A stretch of 51,241 nucleotides of DNA from DAISJM01 sp036821485 (GCA_036821485.1 DAISJM010000024.1:1-51241); one strand, 5' to 3'; shown: positions 23,543 to 31,833, counted from the stretch's first letter. The notes: generated by a model from the letters alone, not told the origin. Numbers and translations are program-made.

Positions 23543-24888
23543 TCCAGTTTCACCCTCGGATCAAGCCACGCGTAACAGATGTCCGTCACCAGGTTGGCGA
23601 TCACAAACAAGACCGCCCCGATGAACACCTCGGCGCGAACGACATCCACGTCAGACGAGTTGACCGCGTTCACGCCAAGATAGCCCAATCCCGGAATGCC
23701 AAAAAAGCTCTCGAGCAGCAGGCTGCCCGTGTAGAGGAATGGAATCGCCACCACCACGTTGGTCACAATCGGAATCATCGCATTCTTCAGCACGTGCCGG
23801 AACAAGACCCCCGACCGGCTCACACCTTTGGCAAACGCCGTCCGGACATAATCCTTGTACATCTCATCGAGCATGATCGTCCGGTAGAACCGCACGTTGA
23901 CGCCGAGCCCGCTGATCACGCCCACCAGGATCGGCAACGTCAGGAACCGCCACGAGGCAAAACCCCAAACCGGGAACCACCCCCACTTGAACCCCATCAA
24001 GTACTGCCCCACCACGATCCACACCAGGTAATTGATGCTCATGAGCGCAACCGAGACCACCACGAACAGCCGGTCGATCCACCGGTCGCGGAAGAATGCG
24101 CAGAGCAGCGCCAGCGCGACGGAGATCATGATCTCCGCAAAGAAGATGGGCACCGTCAGCATGAGCGAAGGCCCCGCCCCCTTCAACATCAGGCGCGACA
24201 CAGGCTGGTTCAGGCTGCTCGACGTGCCGAAGTCGAGCCGCGCAAGCTGCCGCAGGTAGAAAAGAAGCTGCGAATCAAACGGATGCGTCATGCGGCGGCG
24301 CAGCTCGACGCGCCGGACTTCAACGGACCCGCCCGCGACGCGCAGACCCACACGCAACGATTCTGTTTTTTCCAAGGTTTGGAAAACGGCCGACACTTTT
24401 TTCCAATCCTTGGAAAAAGGCACCGCGACCACCTCCTGCGTGGCCCCGTTCTGCGCCACGACCACGTCCATGATCGCCTTTGAACTCATGCGATACTCGA
24501 CCGCGACCCGATAGGTTGTTGCCGGCTTCAGGGAAAACGCCAGCGGCAGCGCGTACTCCCGCCCCCCCTCCAGCACAAGCTTCCCGGGCTGCTCCTCGTC
24601 CGCGGCAGGCTCGAATGATACGCCGTCCATCTGGCGCCACGGACCCGCGTTGCGAATGAATGACTCCTGATCGTAGGCGCGCGTCGGCGTCCACCACCCC
24701 ATCAGCAGCGGCTTGTTGAAACCACGCTGCTCGTCGAACTCCTCAAGGGCCCTCGGCGTGACGTGCCGGCCCAGCGTCATCGCCGCCGGACTGCCACCGA
24801 CCACGTTAAACAGGATGAACGTGATCAGGATGACCCCGAACACCGTCGGGATCATCTGCAACACTCGTCTAAGGATGTATCTCAGCAT
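23539..24888 (-). CDS. oppB: Oligopeptide ABC transporter permease, OppB type, with inserted domain
   Basis: A 449-residue inner-membrane permease, about 110-130 residues longer than usual OppB/DppB. Helix 1 (about 10-31, MIPTVFGVILITFILFNVVGG) and the following FNKPLLMGWW match the family. The family pattern resumes at 203-219 (FDSQLLFYLRQLARLDFGT), then the remaining helices and the EAA loop (TAFAKGVSRSGVLFRHVLKN). Between them, residues about 67-200 form an extra periplasmic domain with alternating hydrophobic strands (KLVLEGGREYALPLAFSL, TTYRVAVEYRM, SLRVGLRVAGGSVEVRRVEL) resembling a carbohydrate-binding-module-like beta sandwich. The ATG at 24888 shares its A with the TGA of the upstream binding-protein gene. 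Confidence 0.88.
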   Translation of the reverse strand: MLRYILRRVLQMIPTVFGVILITFILFNVVGGSPAAMTLGRHVTPRALEEFDEQRGFNKPLLMGWWTPTRAYDQESFIRNAGPWRQMDGVSFEPAADEEQPGKLVLEGGREYALPLAFSLKPATTYRVAVEYRMSSKAIMDVVVAQNGATQEVVAVPFSKDWKKVSAVFQTLEKTESLRVGLRVAGGSVEVRRVELRRRMTHPFDSQLLFYLRQLARLDFGTSSSLNQPVSRLMLKGAGPSLMLTVPIFFAEIMISVALALLCAFFRDRWIDRLFVVVSVALMSINYLVWIVVGQYLMGFKWGWFPVWGFASWRFLTLPILVGVISGLGVNVRFYRTIMLDEMYKDYVRTAFAKGVSRSGVLFRHVLKNAMIPIVTNVVVAIPFLYTGSLLLESFFGIPGLGYLGVNAVNSSDVDVVRAEVFIGAVLFVIANLVTDICYAWLDPRVKLE

Positions 24889-26717
24889 CACTTCTCGCCG
24901 TAAGTTTTCAGCCACTCTGCCCGCGCATCCACATCAATCCTGTAATACTTCACCATCCCGTACGGAAAATCGTGGAACTTGTAGTTCTTCAGCCATTGAT
25001 GGTGCAAGCCGTAGGCCAGCGGGTTGGAGGTGAATATCCACGGACAGTCATCGACCACGATGTCGGCCATCTGCTGGTAGAGAGCCGTGCGCTCGGGAGA
25101 ATCCTGCATCTCGCGAACCTTCTCGTAGAGCTTGTCCAACGCCGGATTGACATAGTTGGCGTGGTTGGGACCGGGCGAACTGTTCGGCCCGTAGAAGAGT
25201 TGGAGGAAGTTCTCCGCATCGGGATAGTCCGCCACCCAACCGAGGCTGAACAACTGTGCCTGCTTGCGCTCCATTTTCTCCAGGAACGTGGGCCAGTTGT
25301 TGAAGCTGGGCTTGATCACGATACCGATCTTCTCCATGAAGTTCGCAAACAGCTCCGCCGCCTGACGGAACTCCGGATCGGCAGACCCCATCTCCAGCGT
25401 CAGCGTCAGTCGACGTCCTGTCTTCGGGTCTTCACCGCCCGGATAGCCCGCCTCAACGAGCAGGGCCCTGGCCCGTTCAAGATTGAAGTCGAATGGCGAT
25501 GGCCGGTCGGCATAGCCTGCGACCCCCGCGGGAATCGGCCCGGTGGGCCGCGTGATGCGATTGTTGTAGTACCGGATGTAGGCATCCGTATCGAACGCGC
25601 AGGTCATCGCCTGGCGCAACTTCTTGTTCGTGCCCACCACGGGGTCTTCCATGTTGAACCCGATGTAGAACAAGTCCAGCGTCGGCGCCGTGAGCATGCT
25701 GATGCCCTTGCGCACCAAGTCATCGTTCAACAACTTGTCGGGTGTGATGACGGCATCCCAGTTGTCGCGCGAGACACCCGAGGATTCGATCTGCCCGGTC
25801 AGGAAGACAAGCCACTGCGTCGTCGGATCGTCGATCACGTATTGCACGATGCGATCGATGAACGGGATGGGCTTTCCCGCGTCCGCCGACAAAGACGGAT
25901 CATCGCCCTTCGGCGCCGTCTCCGGATAACGGTCGATGCGGCCGGTCTCGGCCCACTTCGGGTTGCGCGCGAACTCATACCGGTAGTTCTGGCGATAGGT
26001 CTTGAGGATGTAGGGCCCGGTGCCGACGGGATGATTCACGAATTCCGCGCCGTAATACTCCACCGCCTCGCGCGGCACGGCAAAGGCATAATGCATGGTC
26101 AGAATCCAGAGCAGTTGCGGGTAAGGCCGCTTCAGTTTGATCTGGAGCGTATAGCGATCGGTCGCCCTCAATCCCTTGATCTCGGCAGAGTAGTCCGAGG
26201 GCCCGTCCCCGCCCGTGGACGTTCTCCACTCATCGAGGCCGACAATGCGATCGTTGAAGGCCCAATAGCCCGAAGCCGCATTCTTGATGTCGGCAATCCG
26301 GCAGATCGAGTAGACGAAGTCCCCGGCCACGAGTTCCCGGCCCTTGCCTTGGGTTGCCCGAAAGCAGGGATCGTCTTGAAAGTAGATTCCCTGTCGTATC
26401 TTGAAGGTATACGTCAACCCGTCGGAGGAGACCTTGGGCGTCGTTTCCGCCAACAGCGGTTCAACATGGTAAGGCCGGTCCAGGTAGGCGTACTGCAGCA
26501 ATCCCTCGTAGACCTTGCTCGCGGCAAGTGACGACGCCACGTCGCCCGCCTTCACGGGATCAAAACCCCGGATGCGGGACGTCTCCCCGTACATCACCAT
26601 CTCGCCCGGCGCAGCCGATTCATCGAGGTGGCCGCGACCGCACCCCGAGGTCAGCGCCAGCAAAAAAGAAAGCACCCCTCCAAGTATCCACCGGAGGGGT
26701 GCAGTCAAAGAGATCAT
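24888..26717 (-). CDS. Peptide ABC transporter substrate-binding lipoprotein (family 5)
   Basis: A 609-residue extracytoplasmic solute-binding protein of the OppA/DppA family (SBP_bac_5). The lipoprotein signal is MISLTAPLRW followed by a hydrophobic run and the lipobox LTSGC, so it is anchored by Cys26. Family stretches include SDGLTYTFKIRQGIYFQDD, VGTGPYILKTY, IGFNMEDP, LRQAMTCAFD and QLFSLGWVADYPDAENFLQ. The start at 26717 is 2 bases after GGGAG, close for a ribosome-binding site. An intrinsic terminator hairpin (26661-26702) lies inside the signal-peptide codons. The gene is followed by oppB with a one-base overlap. Confidence 0.88.
   Translation of the reverse strand: MISLTAPLRWILGGVLSFLLALTSGCGRGHLDESAAPGEMVMYGETSRIRGFDPVKAGDVASSLAASKVYEGLLQYAYLDRPYHVEPLLAETTPKVSSDGLTYTFKIRQGIYFQDDPCFRATQGKGRELVAGDFVYSICRIADIKNAASGYWAFNDRIVGLDEWRTSTGGDGPSDYSAEIKGLRATDRYTLQIKLKRPYPQLLWILTMHYAFAVPREAVEYYGAEFVNHPVGTGPYILKTYRQNYRYEFARNPKWAETGRIDRYPETAPKGDDPSLSADAGKPIPFIDRIVQYVIDDPTTQWLVFLTGQIESSGVSRDNWDAVITPDKLLNDDLVRKGISMLTAPTLDLFYIGFNMEDPVVGTNKKLRQAMTCAFDTDAYIRYYNNRITRPTGPIPAGVAGYADRPSPFDFNLERARALLVEAGYPGGEDPKTGRRLTLTLEMGSADPEFRQAAELFANFMEKIGIVIKPSFNNWPTFLEKMERKQAQLFSLGWVADYPDAENFLQLFYGPNSSPGPNHANYVNPALDKLYEKVREMQDSPERTALYQQMADIVVDDCPWIFTSNPLAYGLHHQWLKNYKFHDFPYGMVKYYRIDVDARAEWLKTYGEK
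26661..26702 (-). terminator. Intrinsic terminator inside the signal-peptide codons of the peptide-binding lipoprotein
   Basis: Read on the minus strand, GCACCCCTCC and GGAGGGGTGC form a perfect 10-bp stem (26702-26693 and 26681-26672) with an 11-base loop. TTTCTTTTTTG follows at once (26671-26661). It lies 31 bases after the secG stop codon and 15 bases into the downstream gene, so it should end the gapA-pgk-tpiA-secG transcript and attenuate the opp genes. Confidence 0.8.
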
Positions 26718-26733
26718 CGCTCCCGTCGTACCG

Positions 26734-27195
26734 TTACGGAGTGGCTCCTTCCGGCTGCACGGGCTGACCGGCGTCCGCCGCCGGCGCCGCCGCCGGAACG
26801 CCCTCGTCTTCAAAGGTTGTGCCCGGCAGTGTCGGCGCGCCCGCAGACGTCTGAGGCTGAGCCGTACGCGCGCGCTGCTGGCCGGCCTGCGCTCCACCCG
26901 GCGCCGCCATCGGCGCGGCCATGCGGCCCATCTGGCGGCCCATGATCGACTGGCTGCGGCTCCCGGTATAAACGATCGAAAGCAACAACGTGTTCACGAG
27001 GAACACCGATGTGAAGATGATCGTCAGCTTCGTCAGCACATTGCCGGCACGCGAACCGAACAAGGCTTCCCCCATCCCCGAACCGAAAGCCAAACCCAGA
27101 CCTTCGCTCTTCGATTTTTGGACAAGGATAAGGATGATCAACAACAAGCTGCTGATCACCTCGACAGCCACAAGCACAAACTGGATAATCTGCAT
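26734..27195 (-). CDS. secG: Protein translocase subunit SecG
   Basis: A 153-residue SecG. Helix 1 (about 4-26, QFVLVAVEVISSLLLIILILVQ), the cytoplasmic loop with KSEGLGLAFGSGMGEALFG and helix 2 (about 54-76) are typical of this SecYEG accessory subunit. The C-terminal tail of about 75 residues, rich in Ala, Pro, Gly and Gln, is longer than in E. coli SecG and probably disordered. It follows tpiA, a gene order seen in many bacteria. The overlapping large frame on the opposite strand is a shadow. Confidence 0.92.
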   Translation of the reverse strand: MQIIQFVLVAVEVISSLLLIILILVQKSKSEGLGLAFGSGMGEALFGSRAGNVLTKLTIIFTSVFLVNTLLLSIVYTGSRSQSIMGRQMGRMAAPMAAPGGAQAGQQRARTAQPQTSAGAPTLPGTTFEDEGVPAAAPAADAGQPVQPEGATP

Positions 27196-27222
27196 AGTTC
27201 GGTCCCTCTTCCGCCCGGATTT

Positions 27223-27978
27223 CTACAGGGCGCCACGGACGATATCGACAAACGACTTCGCTTCCAAGCTCGCGCCGCCGATCAGCCCGCCATCAATATC
27301 CTGCTGGCCGAAAAGCTCCTTCGCATTCGAGCCCTTGACGCTGCCACCGTACTGAATCCGCACGGACTGCGCAACATGTTCGTCGGCCATGGACTTCAGC
27401 ACGCCGCGGATCAGCGCGTGAACTTCCTGCGCCTGCGCGGGAGTCGCCGTCCGGCCCGTGCCGATGGCCCACACCGGCTCGTACGCCACCACGGTCCCAA
27501 GCAGATCGGCAGAACTCAGCCCAGCGAGGCTGCCACGGACCTGGCTCTCCACCACGCTCGCCATCTGACCGGCTTCGCGCTGCTCCAGCGTCTCGCCAAC
27601 GCAAACGATCGGACGGAGCCCTGCGGCCAGGGCGGCCTTGGTCTTCCGGTTGACGGTCTCGTCGGTCTCGTGAAAGTAGGCACGGCGTTCGCTATGGCCG
27701 AGAATGACGTAGTGCACGCCAATCTCGCGAAGCATCTCGGCGGAGACTTCGCCCGTGAACGCGCCGGACTTCTCCCAGTGCATGTTCTGCGCGCCGACGG
27801 CGATCTTTGTGTCCTTCAACGCCTGCGCAACAGCCGCCAGCGCGGTGAAGGGAGGGCAAACCACCACGTCCACCTTGTCCATGGCGGCCAAATCCGCCTT
27901 CAGACCGTTGACCAGCGTGATCGCATCGGCCACGGTTTTGTTCATCTTCCAATTTCCGGCAACAATAGGCTTTCTCAT
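27223..27978 (-). CDS. tpiA: Triosephosphate isomerase
   Basis: A 251-residue TIM-barrel enzyme that interconverts dihydroxyacetone phosphate and glyceraldehyde 3-phosphate. The active-site residues are all visible: Asn and Lys in GNWKMNK, His in VILGHSERR, and Glu in VAYEPVWAIGTGRTA, followed by the phosphate-binding YGGSVKGSN. Length is normal. It lies third in gapA-pgk-tpiA-secG, so it is co-expressed with the lower glycolytic steps. The ribosome-binding site is weak. Confidence 0.97.
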   Translation of the reverse strand: MRKPIVAGNWKMNKTVADAITLVNGLKADLAAMDKVDVVVCPPFTALAAVAQALKDTKIAVGAQNMHWEKSGAFTGEVSAEMLREIGVHYVILGHSERRAYFHETDETVNRKTKAALAAGLRPIVCVGETLEQREAGQMASVVESQVRGSLAGLSSADLLGTVVAYEPVWAIGTGRTATPAQAQEVHALIRGVLKSMADEHVAQSVRIQYGGSVKGSNAKELFGQQDIDGGLIGGASLEAKSFVDIVRGAL

Positions 27979-28003
27979 CAGAGTAATATCTTTCTCTTTG
28001 ACT

Positions 28004-28040
28004 CAACTGATCACTGGTTACTGATCACTACTTACCCGTT
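28004..28040. repeat. Word-like repeat between pgk and tpiA
   Basis: The words ACTGATCACTGGTTACTG, ATCACTACTTACCCGTTACT recur here as in 17590-17648. The end of the pgk gene reaches into the block. Confidence 0.55.
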
Positions 28041-29295
28041 ACTTCTCCGTCAACGCAGCCACACCGGGGAGCTGCTTGCCCTCGAGAAACTCGAGGCTCG
28101 CACCACCACCCGTACTGATGTGCGTGAACTTGCCGGCCAAACCGCTCTTGTTGACCGCACTGACGCTGTCGCCACCGCCCACAATGCTCAGGCACTTGGT
28201 TGCGGCAATGGCCTTCGCGATCGCCGTGGTTCCCGCCGCGAACGGCGCCATCTCGAAACAACCCATCGGGCCGTTCCACACGACGGTCTTCGACTTCGAG
28301 ATTTCCGCGGCGAAGAGAGCGGCCGACTTCGGGCCGATATCGAGTGCCATCCAGCCGTCCTTGATGCCCTTCTCATCCACAACTGCCGTGGCGGCTGCGG
28401 CATCAAACTTGTCGGCAATGACATTGTCGACCGGCAGCAGCAGGCTCACGCCAGCCGCCTTCGCCTTGGCCAGGATGTCCTTCGCCAAATCAATCTTGTC
28501 CTCCTCCACCAGCGACTTGCCCGTGGGCAGGCCCTTGGCACGGTAGAACGTGTAGGCCATGGCGCCGCCAATGATGAGGGCGTTGACCTTGGTCAGGAGA
28601 TTGGTGATGACGTTGACCTTATCACTGACTTTCGCGCCGCCGAGGATCGCAACAAACGGCTTCTCGGGCTTCGAGAGCGCGCGGTCAAGGTAGTCGATTT
28701 CCTTCTCCATCAGGAAACCGGCGACATTCTGTTTGTAATACTTGCAGACCAGCGCGGTGGAGGAATGCGCGCGGTGAGCAGACCCGAACGCGTCGTTGAT
28801 GAAGATTTCGCCATCACCGAGCTGCGCGAGCTTCTCGGCCAAGTCCGCCTGCTTCTTCTTCATTTCGGCCTTGGCGGCCTTCTTCTCTTCTTCCGTCGCG
28901 GTGTCAGGCAGCTTGGCCTTGCCTTCATCCGCATAGAAACGGGTGTTTTCTACAAGAAGGACTTCGCCCGGCACGAGGGCTTCGGCCATGGCCAAGGCCT
29001 CGGCACCGATGCAATCCGGCCCGAATTTGACCGGCCGGCCCAGCAATTCCTGAAGGCGGGCCGCGACGGGCTTGAGACTGAAATCGGCTTCGAACCCCTT
29101 GCCCTTCGGCCGGCCAAGGTGGCTCATGAGGACCATCGATGCGCCCTGGTCCAACACGTACTTGATCGTCGGCAGCGCGGACGTGATACGGGTATTGTCC
29201 GACACAACGCCGTTCTTGATCGGCACGTTGAAATCCACACGACACAGGACCCGGTGGCCCTTGAGATTCACATCACGAATGGTCTTCTTGTTCAT
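28039..29295 (-). CDS. pgk: Phosphoglycerate kinase
   Basis: A 418-residue glycolytic kinase transferring phosphate from 1,3-bisphosphoglycerate to ADP. The opening DVNLKGHRVLCRVDFNVP, SHLGRPKG, VLLVENTRFY, NDAFGSAHRAHSS and AILGGAKVSDK are diagnostic. The nucleotide site ends with VGGGDSVSAV and HISTGGGASLEFLEG. The ATG at 29295 has a strong ribosome-binding site (GAGGAGGAG). A Lys/Glu/Ala-rich insert of about 25 residues (around 128-152, ATEEEKKAAKAEMKKKQADL) follows ENTRFY, as in several pgk lineages. It is second in the gapA-led operon. Confidence 0.97.
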   Translation of the reverse strand: MNKKTIRDVNLKGHRVLCRVDFNVPIKNGVVSDNTRITSALPTIKYVLDQGASMVLMSHLGRPKGKGFEADFSLKPVAARLQELLGRPVKFGPDCIGAEALAMAEALVPGEVLLVENTRFYADEGKAKLPDTATEEEKKAAKAEMKKKQADLAEKLAQLGDGEIFINDAFGSAHRAHSSTALVCKYYKQNVAGFLMEKEIDYLDRALSKPEKPFVAILGGAKVSDKVNVITNLLTKVNALIIGGAMAYTFYRAKGLPTGKSLVEEDKIDLAKDILAKAKAAGVSLLLPVDNVIADKFDAAAATAVVDEKGIKDGWMALDIGPKSAALFAAEISKSKTVVWNGPMGCFEMAPFAAGTTAIAKAIAATKCLSIVGGGDSVSAVNKSGLAGKFTHISTGGGASLEFLEGKQLPGVAALTEK

Positions 29296-29311
29296 GCGCT
29301 GCTCCTCCTCT

Positions 29312-29395
29312 GATTCGTAATCGTACTCGTGATCCTGATCGCCACCCCGCCAACCCGGCAAGAAGCGATTACGAACACGAGTAGGATGACGAGAC
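29312..29395. repeat. Word-like repeat, CGTAATCGTACTCGTG family
   Basis: Words such as TTCGTAATCGTACTCGTGAT (left) and GATTACGAACACGAGTAGGAT (right) lie in inverted orientation around about 35 bases. This is a sixth variety of degenerate word repeat in the window and occupies most of the gapA-pgk spacer. Confidence 0.5.
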
Positions 29396-29408
29396 ACCCT
29401 CGAGACGA

Positions 29409-29441
29409 ATGCGGAGCGCGGAATCAAACCGCGCTCCGCAT
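29409..29441 (-). other. Strong hairpin in the gapA-pgk spacer
   Basis: A perfect 13-bp stem (29409-29421 and 29429-29441) with a 7-base loop lies about 17 bases past the gapA stop. There is no U-run after it. It may protect the 3' end of gapA mRNA or weaken read-through into pgk. Confidence 0.5.
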
Positions 29442-29458
29442 CCTGAATCAAACCGCGA

Positions 29459-30481
29459 CTACTTCGTCGAAGCCATGTAGACGATGAAGTCCACCAGCTT
29501 GTTGGAATAGCCCCACTCGTTGTCGTACCACGACACGATCTTGACGAAGTTCGCGTTCAACATGATGCCCGCGTTCGCATCGAAGATCGACGTGCGCGGA
29601 TCGTGATTGAAGTCCGTCGAAACAACGTCGTCCTCGGTGTAGCCCAGGATGCCCTTGAGCTCGCCTTCGGAAGCCTTCTTCATCGCCGCCTTGATCGCCG
29701 CATAGGCGGTCTCGGCATCTGCGCCCGGCGCCTTCTCGAGGCGGCAGGTCAGATCGACGACGGAGACGTTGAGCGTCGGAACACGGAACGCCATGCCCGT
29801 CAGCTTGCCCTTGAGGGCCGGGATAACCTTGCCCACGGCCTTCGCGGCACCCGTCGAGGACGGGATGATGTTGCCGGCGGCGGCGCGGCCACCACGGTAA
29901 TCCTTCTTGCCACCCGGACCATCGACGGTCTTCTGGGTCGCCGTCGTGGCATGCACCGTCGTCATCAGGCCTTCGAGGATGCCCCAATTGTCATTGAGGA
30001 CCTTGGCGACCGGCGCCAGGCAGTTGGTCGTGCAGGACGCGCAGGAAACGAACTGCTCGCCTTTGAAGTTCTTGTGGTTCACGCCCATGACGAACATCGG
30101 CGTGTCATCCTTGGACGGGGCGGACATGACGACGCACTTTGCGCCGGCCTTGATGTGCCCTTCAGCTTTCGCCTTCTCCAGGAAGAAGCCGGTGGACTCG
30201 CAGACGTACTCGGCGCCGACGTCGCCCCACTTCAGGTTCGCCGGATCCTTCTCAGCTGTCAGACGGATCTTCTTGCCGTTGACGACGAGGCAGCCTTCGC
30301 CCGCTTCCACCGTCCCGTTGAAGGGGCCGTGAACGCTGTCATACTTCAGCATGTAGGCGAGCTGTTTTGCATCGAAAAGGTCGTTGATGCCGACCACTTC
30401 GACCTTGGGGTTGTTCGCCGCCGCGCGGAACACAAGGCGACCGATACGCCCAAAGCCGTTAATACCAATCTTGATGGCCAT
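29459..30481 (-). CDS. gapA: Glyceraldehyde-3-phosphate dehydrogenase
   Basis: A 340-residue NAD-dependent GAPDH. The Rossmann start MAIKIGINGFGRIGRLVFRA, the catalytic SCASCTTNCL (nucleophilic Cys in SCTTNC; the usual SNAS is SCAS here), the VHATTATQKTVDGP loop, RAAAGNIIPSSTGAA and SWYDNEWGYSN are all present. It opens the glycolytic gene set gapA-pgk-tpiA-secG. The start codon has a strong AGGAGGAG site. The longest frame on the opposite strand is a codon-bias shadow. Confidence 0.97.
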   Translation of the reverse strand: MAIKIGINGFGRIGRLVFRAAANNPKVEVVGINDLFDAKQLAYMLKYDSVHGPFNGTVEAGEGCLVVNGKKIRLTAEKDPANLKWGDVGAEYVCESTGFFLEKAKAEGHIKAGAKCVVMSAPSKDDTPMFVMGVNHKNFKGEQFVSCASCTTNCLAPVAKVLNDNWGILEGLMTTVHATTATQKTVDGPGGKKDYRGGRAAAGNIIPSSTGAAKAVGKVIPALKGKLTGMAFRVPTLNVSVVDLTCRLEKAPGADAETAYAAIKAAMKKASEGELKGILGYTEDDVVSTDFNHDPRTSIFDANAGIMLNANFVKIVSWYDNEWGYSNKLVDFIVYMASTK

Positions 30482-30567
30482 ATATCTCCTCCTGCGTTGA
30501 TTTATCTGGTTACTTCCACATTCAATGCTGGTCTTTAATGACTGCCTAACGCTGAACGGGTCCGCAT

Positions 30568-30596
30568 ACAGTAACGGATGACCCTATGGCAGTCAA
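30568..30596 (-). promoter_or_regulatory. Promoter of the gapA operon
   Basis: On the minus strand TTGACT (30596-30591) and TACTGT (30573-30568) are 17 bases apart, about 87 bases before the gapA ATG. GACTGCC (30540-30546) and GGCAGTC (30588-30594) form inverted arms around the -10 region and could be an operator. Confidence 0.5.
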
Positions 30597-30652
30597 TCAT
30601 CCGGACCCCACGTTTTTAGACCATCCATCCGACCGCCTGTTCATCAAAATAC

Positions 30653-30682
30653 TTGACACAACAAGGCCTGTTTTTGTAGCGT
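30653..30682 (+). promoter_or_regulatory. Promoter of the alpha-CTD/sigma-4-like gene
   Basis: A consensus TTGACA (30653-30658) is followed by TGTAGC or TAGCGT 16-18 bases on. Transcription would begin near 30689, which rules out the in-frame GTG at 30681 and favours the ATG at 30726. Confidence 0.45.
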
Positions 30683-30725
30683 GCCTACCGTTGTTCATGT
30701 TTCACGTGGAGTTTGTACAAGGAGC

Positions 30726-31775
30726 ATGCTCCAGGTAAATCCCATCAGCAGGGACGTCATTGACTCCTGGCCCATCGCAGAGGCGGGGCTCCCTGTCCGC
30801 GTCGTCAACAGCGTTGGCCCGGCCGGCGTCGCTCGTGTGGGCGATCTGCGGAAATGGGCCGACAAGGATCTCCTCTCTCTGCGCAGCCTTGGCCGCATAT
30901 CTGTCGGGCACATCCACTTCTTCTTCCGAATCTGCAATCAGATCGAGCAAGGCAAGCAACGCTTTTCCAACATCCGCGAAGTACTGTCCGTCTTCCTCGA
31001 CGGCCCAGAGTTCAAGGTGATTTCATCCCGCTATGGGTTCGAGAGGACCGAGATGGTGGCCTCCCGCGATTGGGCCACCCTGCAGGAAATCGGCAATGCC
31101 GAACACAAAACACGGGAACGAATCCGTCAAGTTCAGGATGTGGCCCTTCACAAACTCCATAGCCGGTTGACCGCCGCCTGCCTGCAGCCTTTCTATGAGT
31201 TCTTTGCCAGCTTCATACGCAGCCGTTCCGAGGTCATCTCCTGTTCTGATCTTGTCCCCCTTGCGGAAGATCCGATGCTGGCCGGATTCAACGTCTGCAG
31301 CATCCTGCTGCTGTTGAGCGATCTGCAGCCCGGCCGGATCACCTTCCACAATAACCTCTTCAGCACGCTTTCCGAGGCAACGCTGCAATCCATCGAGGCG
31401 CAGTCTCTGCTGTTCATGAGCGAACAAGGCAAACCCGTCGCGCTGAACGACCTTCTGCCCCAGCTTGGGGATATCCCGGGCCTGTCGAACGAAGGCAGGA
31501 AGACAGCCTTGGCTTTGATTCTCGATCACGTGCCGCACATGGCCGCCACGACGGACGGACGACATTTTCTGCTGAGCGGCGGAACCCATGCGTTCCTGGT
31601 GGAGATCATGCAGCAGCTCCCCCGCCCGGTTCATTACCGGGCCGTTACCGGCGCGTTCAACGACCGCGTGAAATCGCTCAGCCGCAAGGGCGCCGGATTC
31701 ATTCTCGATGCACTAAACGCAAATCCGCAGTGCACGCGCGTCGATCGCGGCATCTACGACCTCAAGGCTGTCTAG
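30726..31775 (+). CDS. Regulator-like protein with alpha-CTD-like and sigma region 4-like domains
   Basis: A 349-residue cytoplasmic protein. Residues about 17-74 follow the RNA polymerase alpha C-terminal domain pattern (LPVRVVNSVGPAGVARVGDL, then DLLSLRSLGRISVGHIHFF), a pair of helix-hairpin-helix motifs. Residues about 108-146 look like sigma-70 region 4 (DWATLQEIGNAEHKTRERIR, then QVQDVALHKL), a helix-turn-helix that reads -35 elements. The remaining 200 residues are helical and unassigned; winged-helix (HARE-type) domains are possible. Proteins of this kind may act in transcription, but no target can be named. The start is ATG 30726 with AAGGAG only one base upstream, an unusually short gap. 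Confidence 0.65.
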   Translation: MLQVNPISRDVIDSWPIAEAGLPVRVVNSVGPAGVARVGDLRKWADKDLLSLRSLGRISVGHIHFFFRICNQIEQGKQRFSNIREVLSVFLDGPEFKVISSRYGFERTEMVASRDWATLQEIGNAEHKTRERIRQVQDVALHKLHSRLTAACLQPFYEFFASFIRSRSEVISCSDLVPLAEDPMLAGFNVCSILLLLSDLQPGRITFHNNLFSTLSEATLQSIEAQSLLFMSEQGKPVALNDLLPQLGDIPGLSNEGRKTALALILDHVPHMAATTDGRHFLLSGGTHAFLVEIMQQLPRPVHYRAVTGAFNDRVKSLSRKGAGFILDALNANPQCTRVDRGIYDLKAV

Positions 31776-31833
31776 CCCATCTCCCTGCCCCGGACTTGTG
31801 TTCAACCCCGAAGACGGTTAAGGTCGGCCCCCG

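Noticed and set aside
29409..29441. Hairpin after gapA as a classical terminator
   Set aside because: No U-run follows, and pgk continues downstream without a clear promoter of its own.
30698..30713. parS-like site (TGTTTCACGTGGAGTT) before the alpha-CTD/sigma-4-like gene
   Set aside because: The left half is a perfect parS half-site but the right half matches only 4 of 8 bases, and no parA/parB gene is near.
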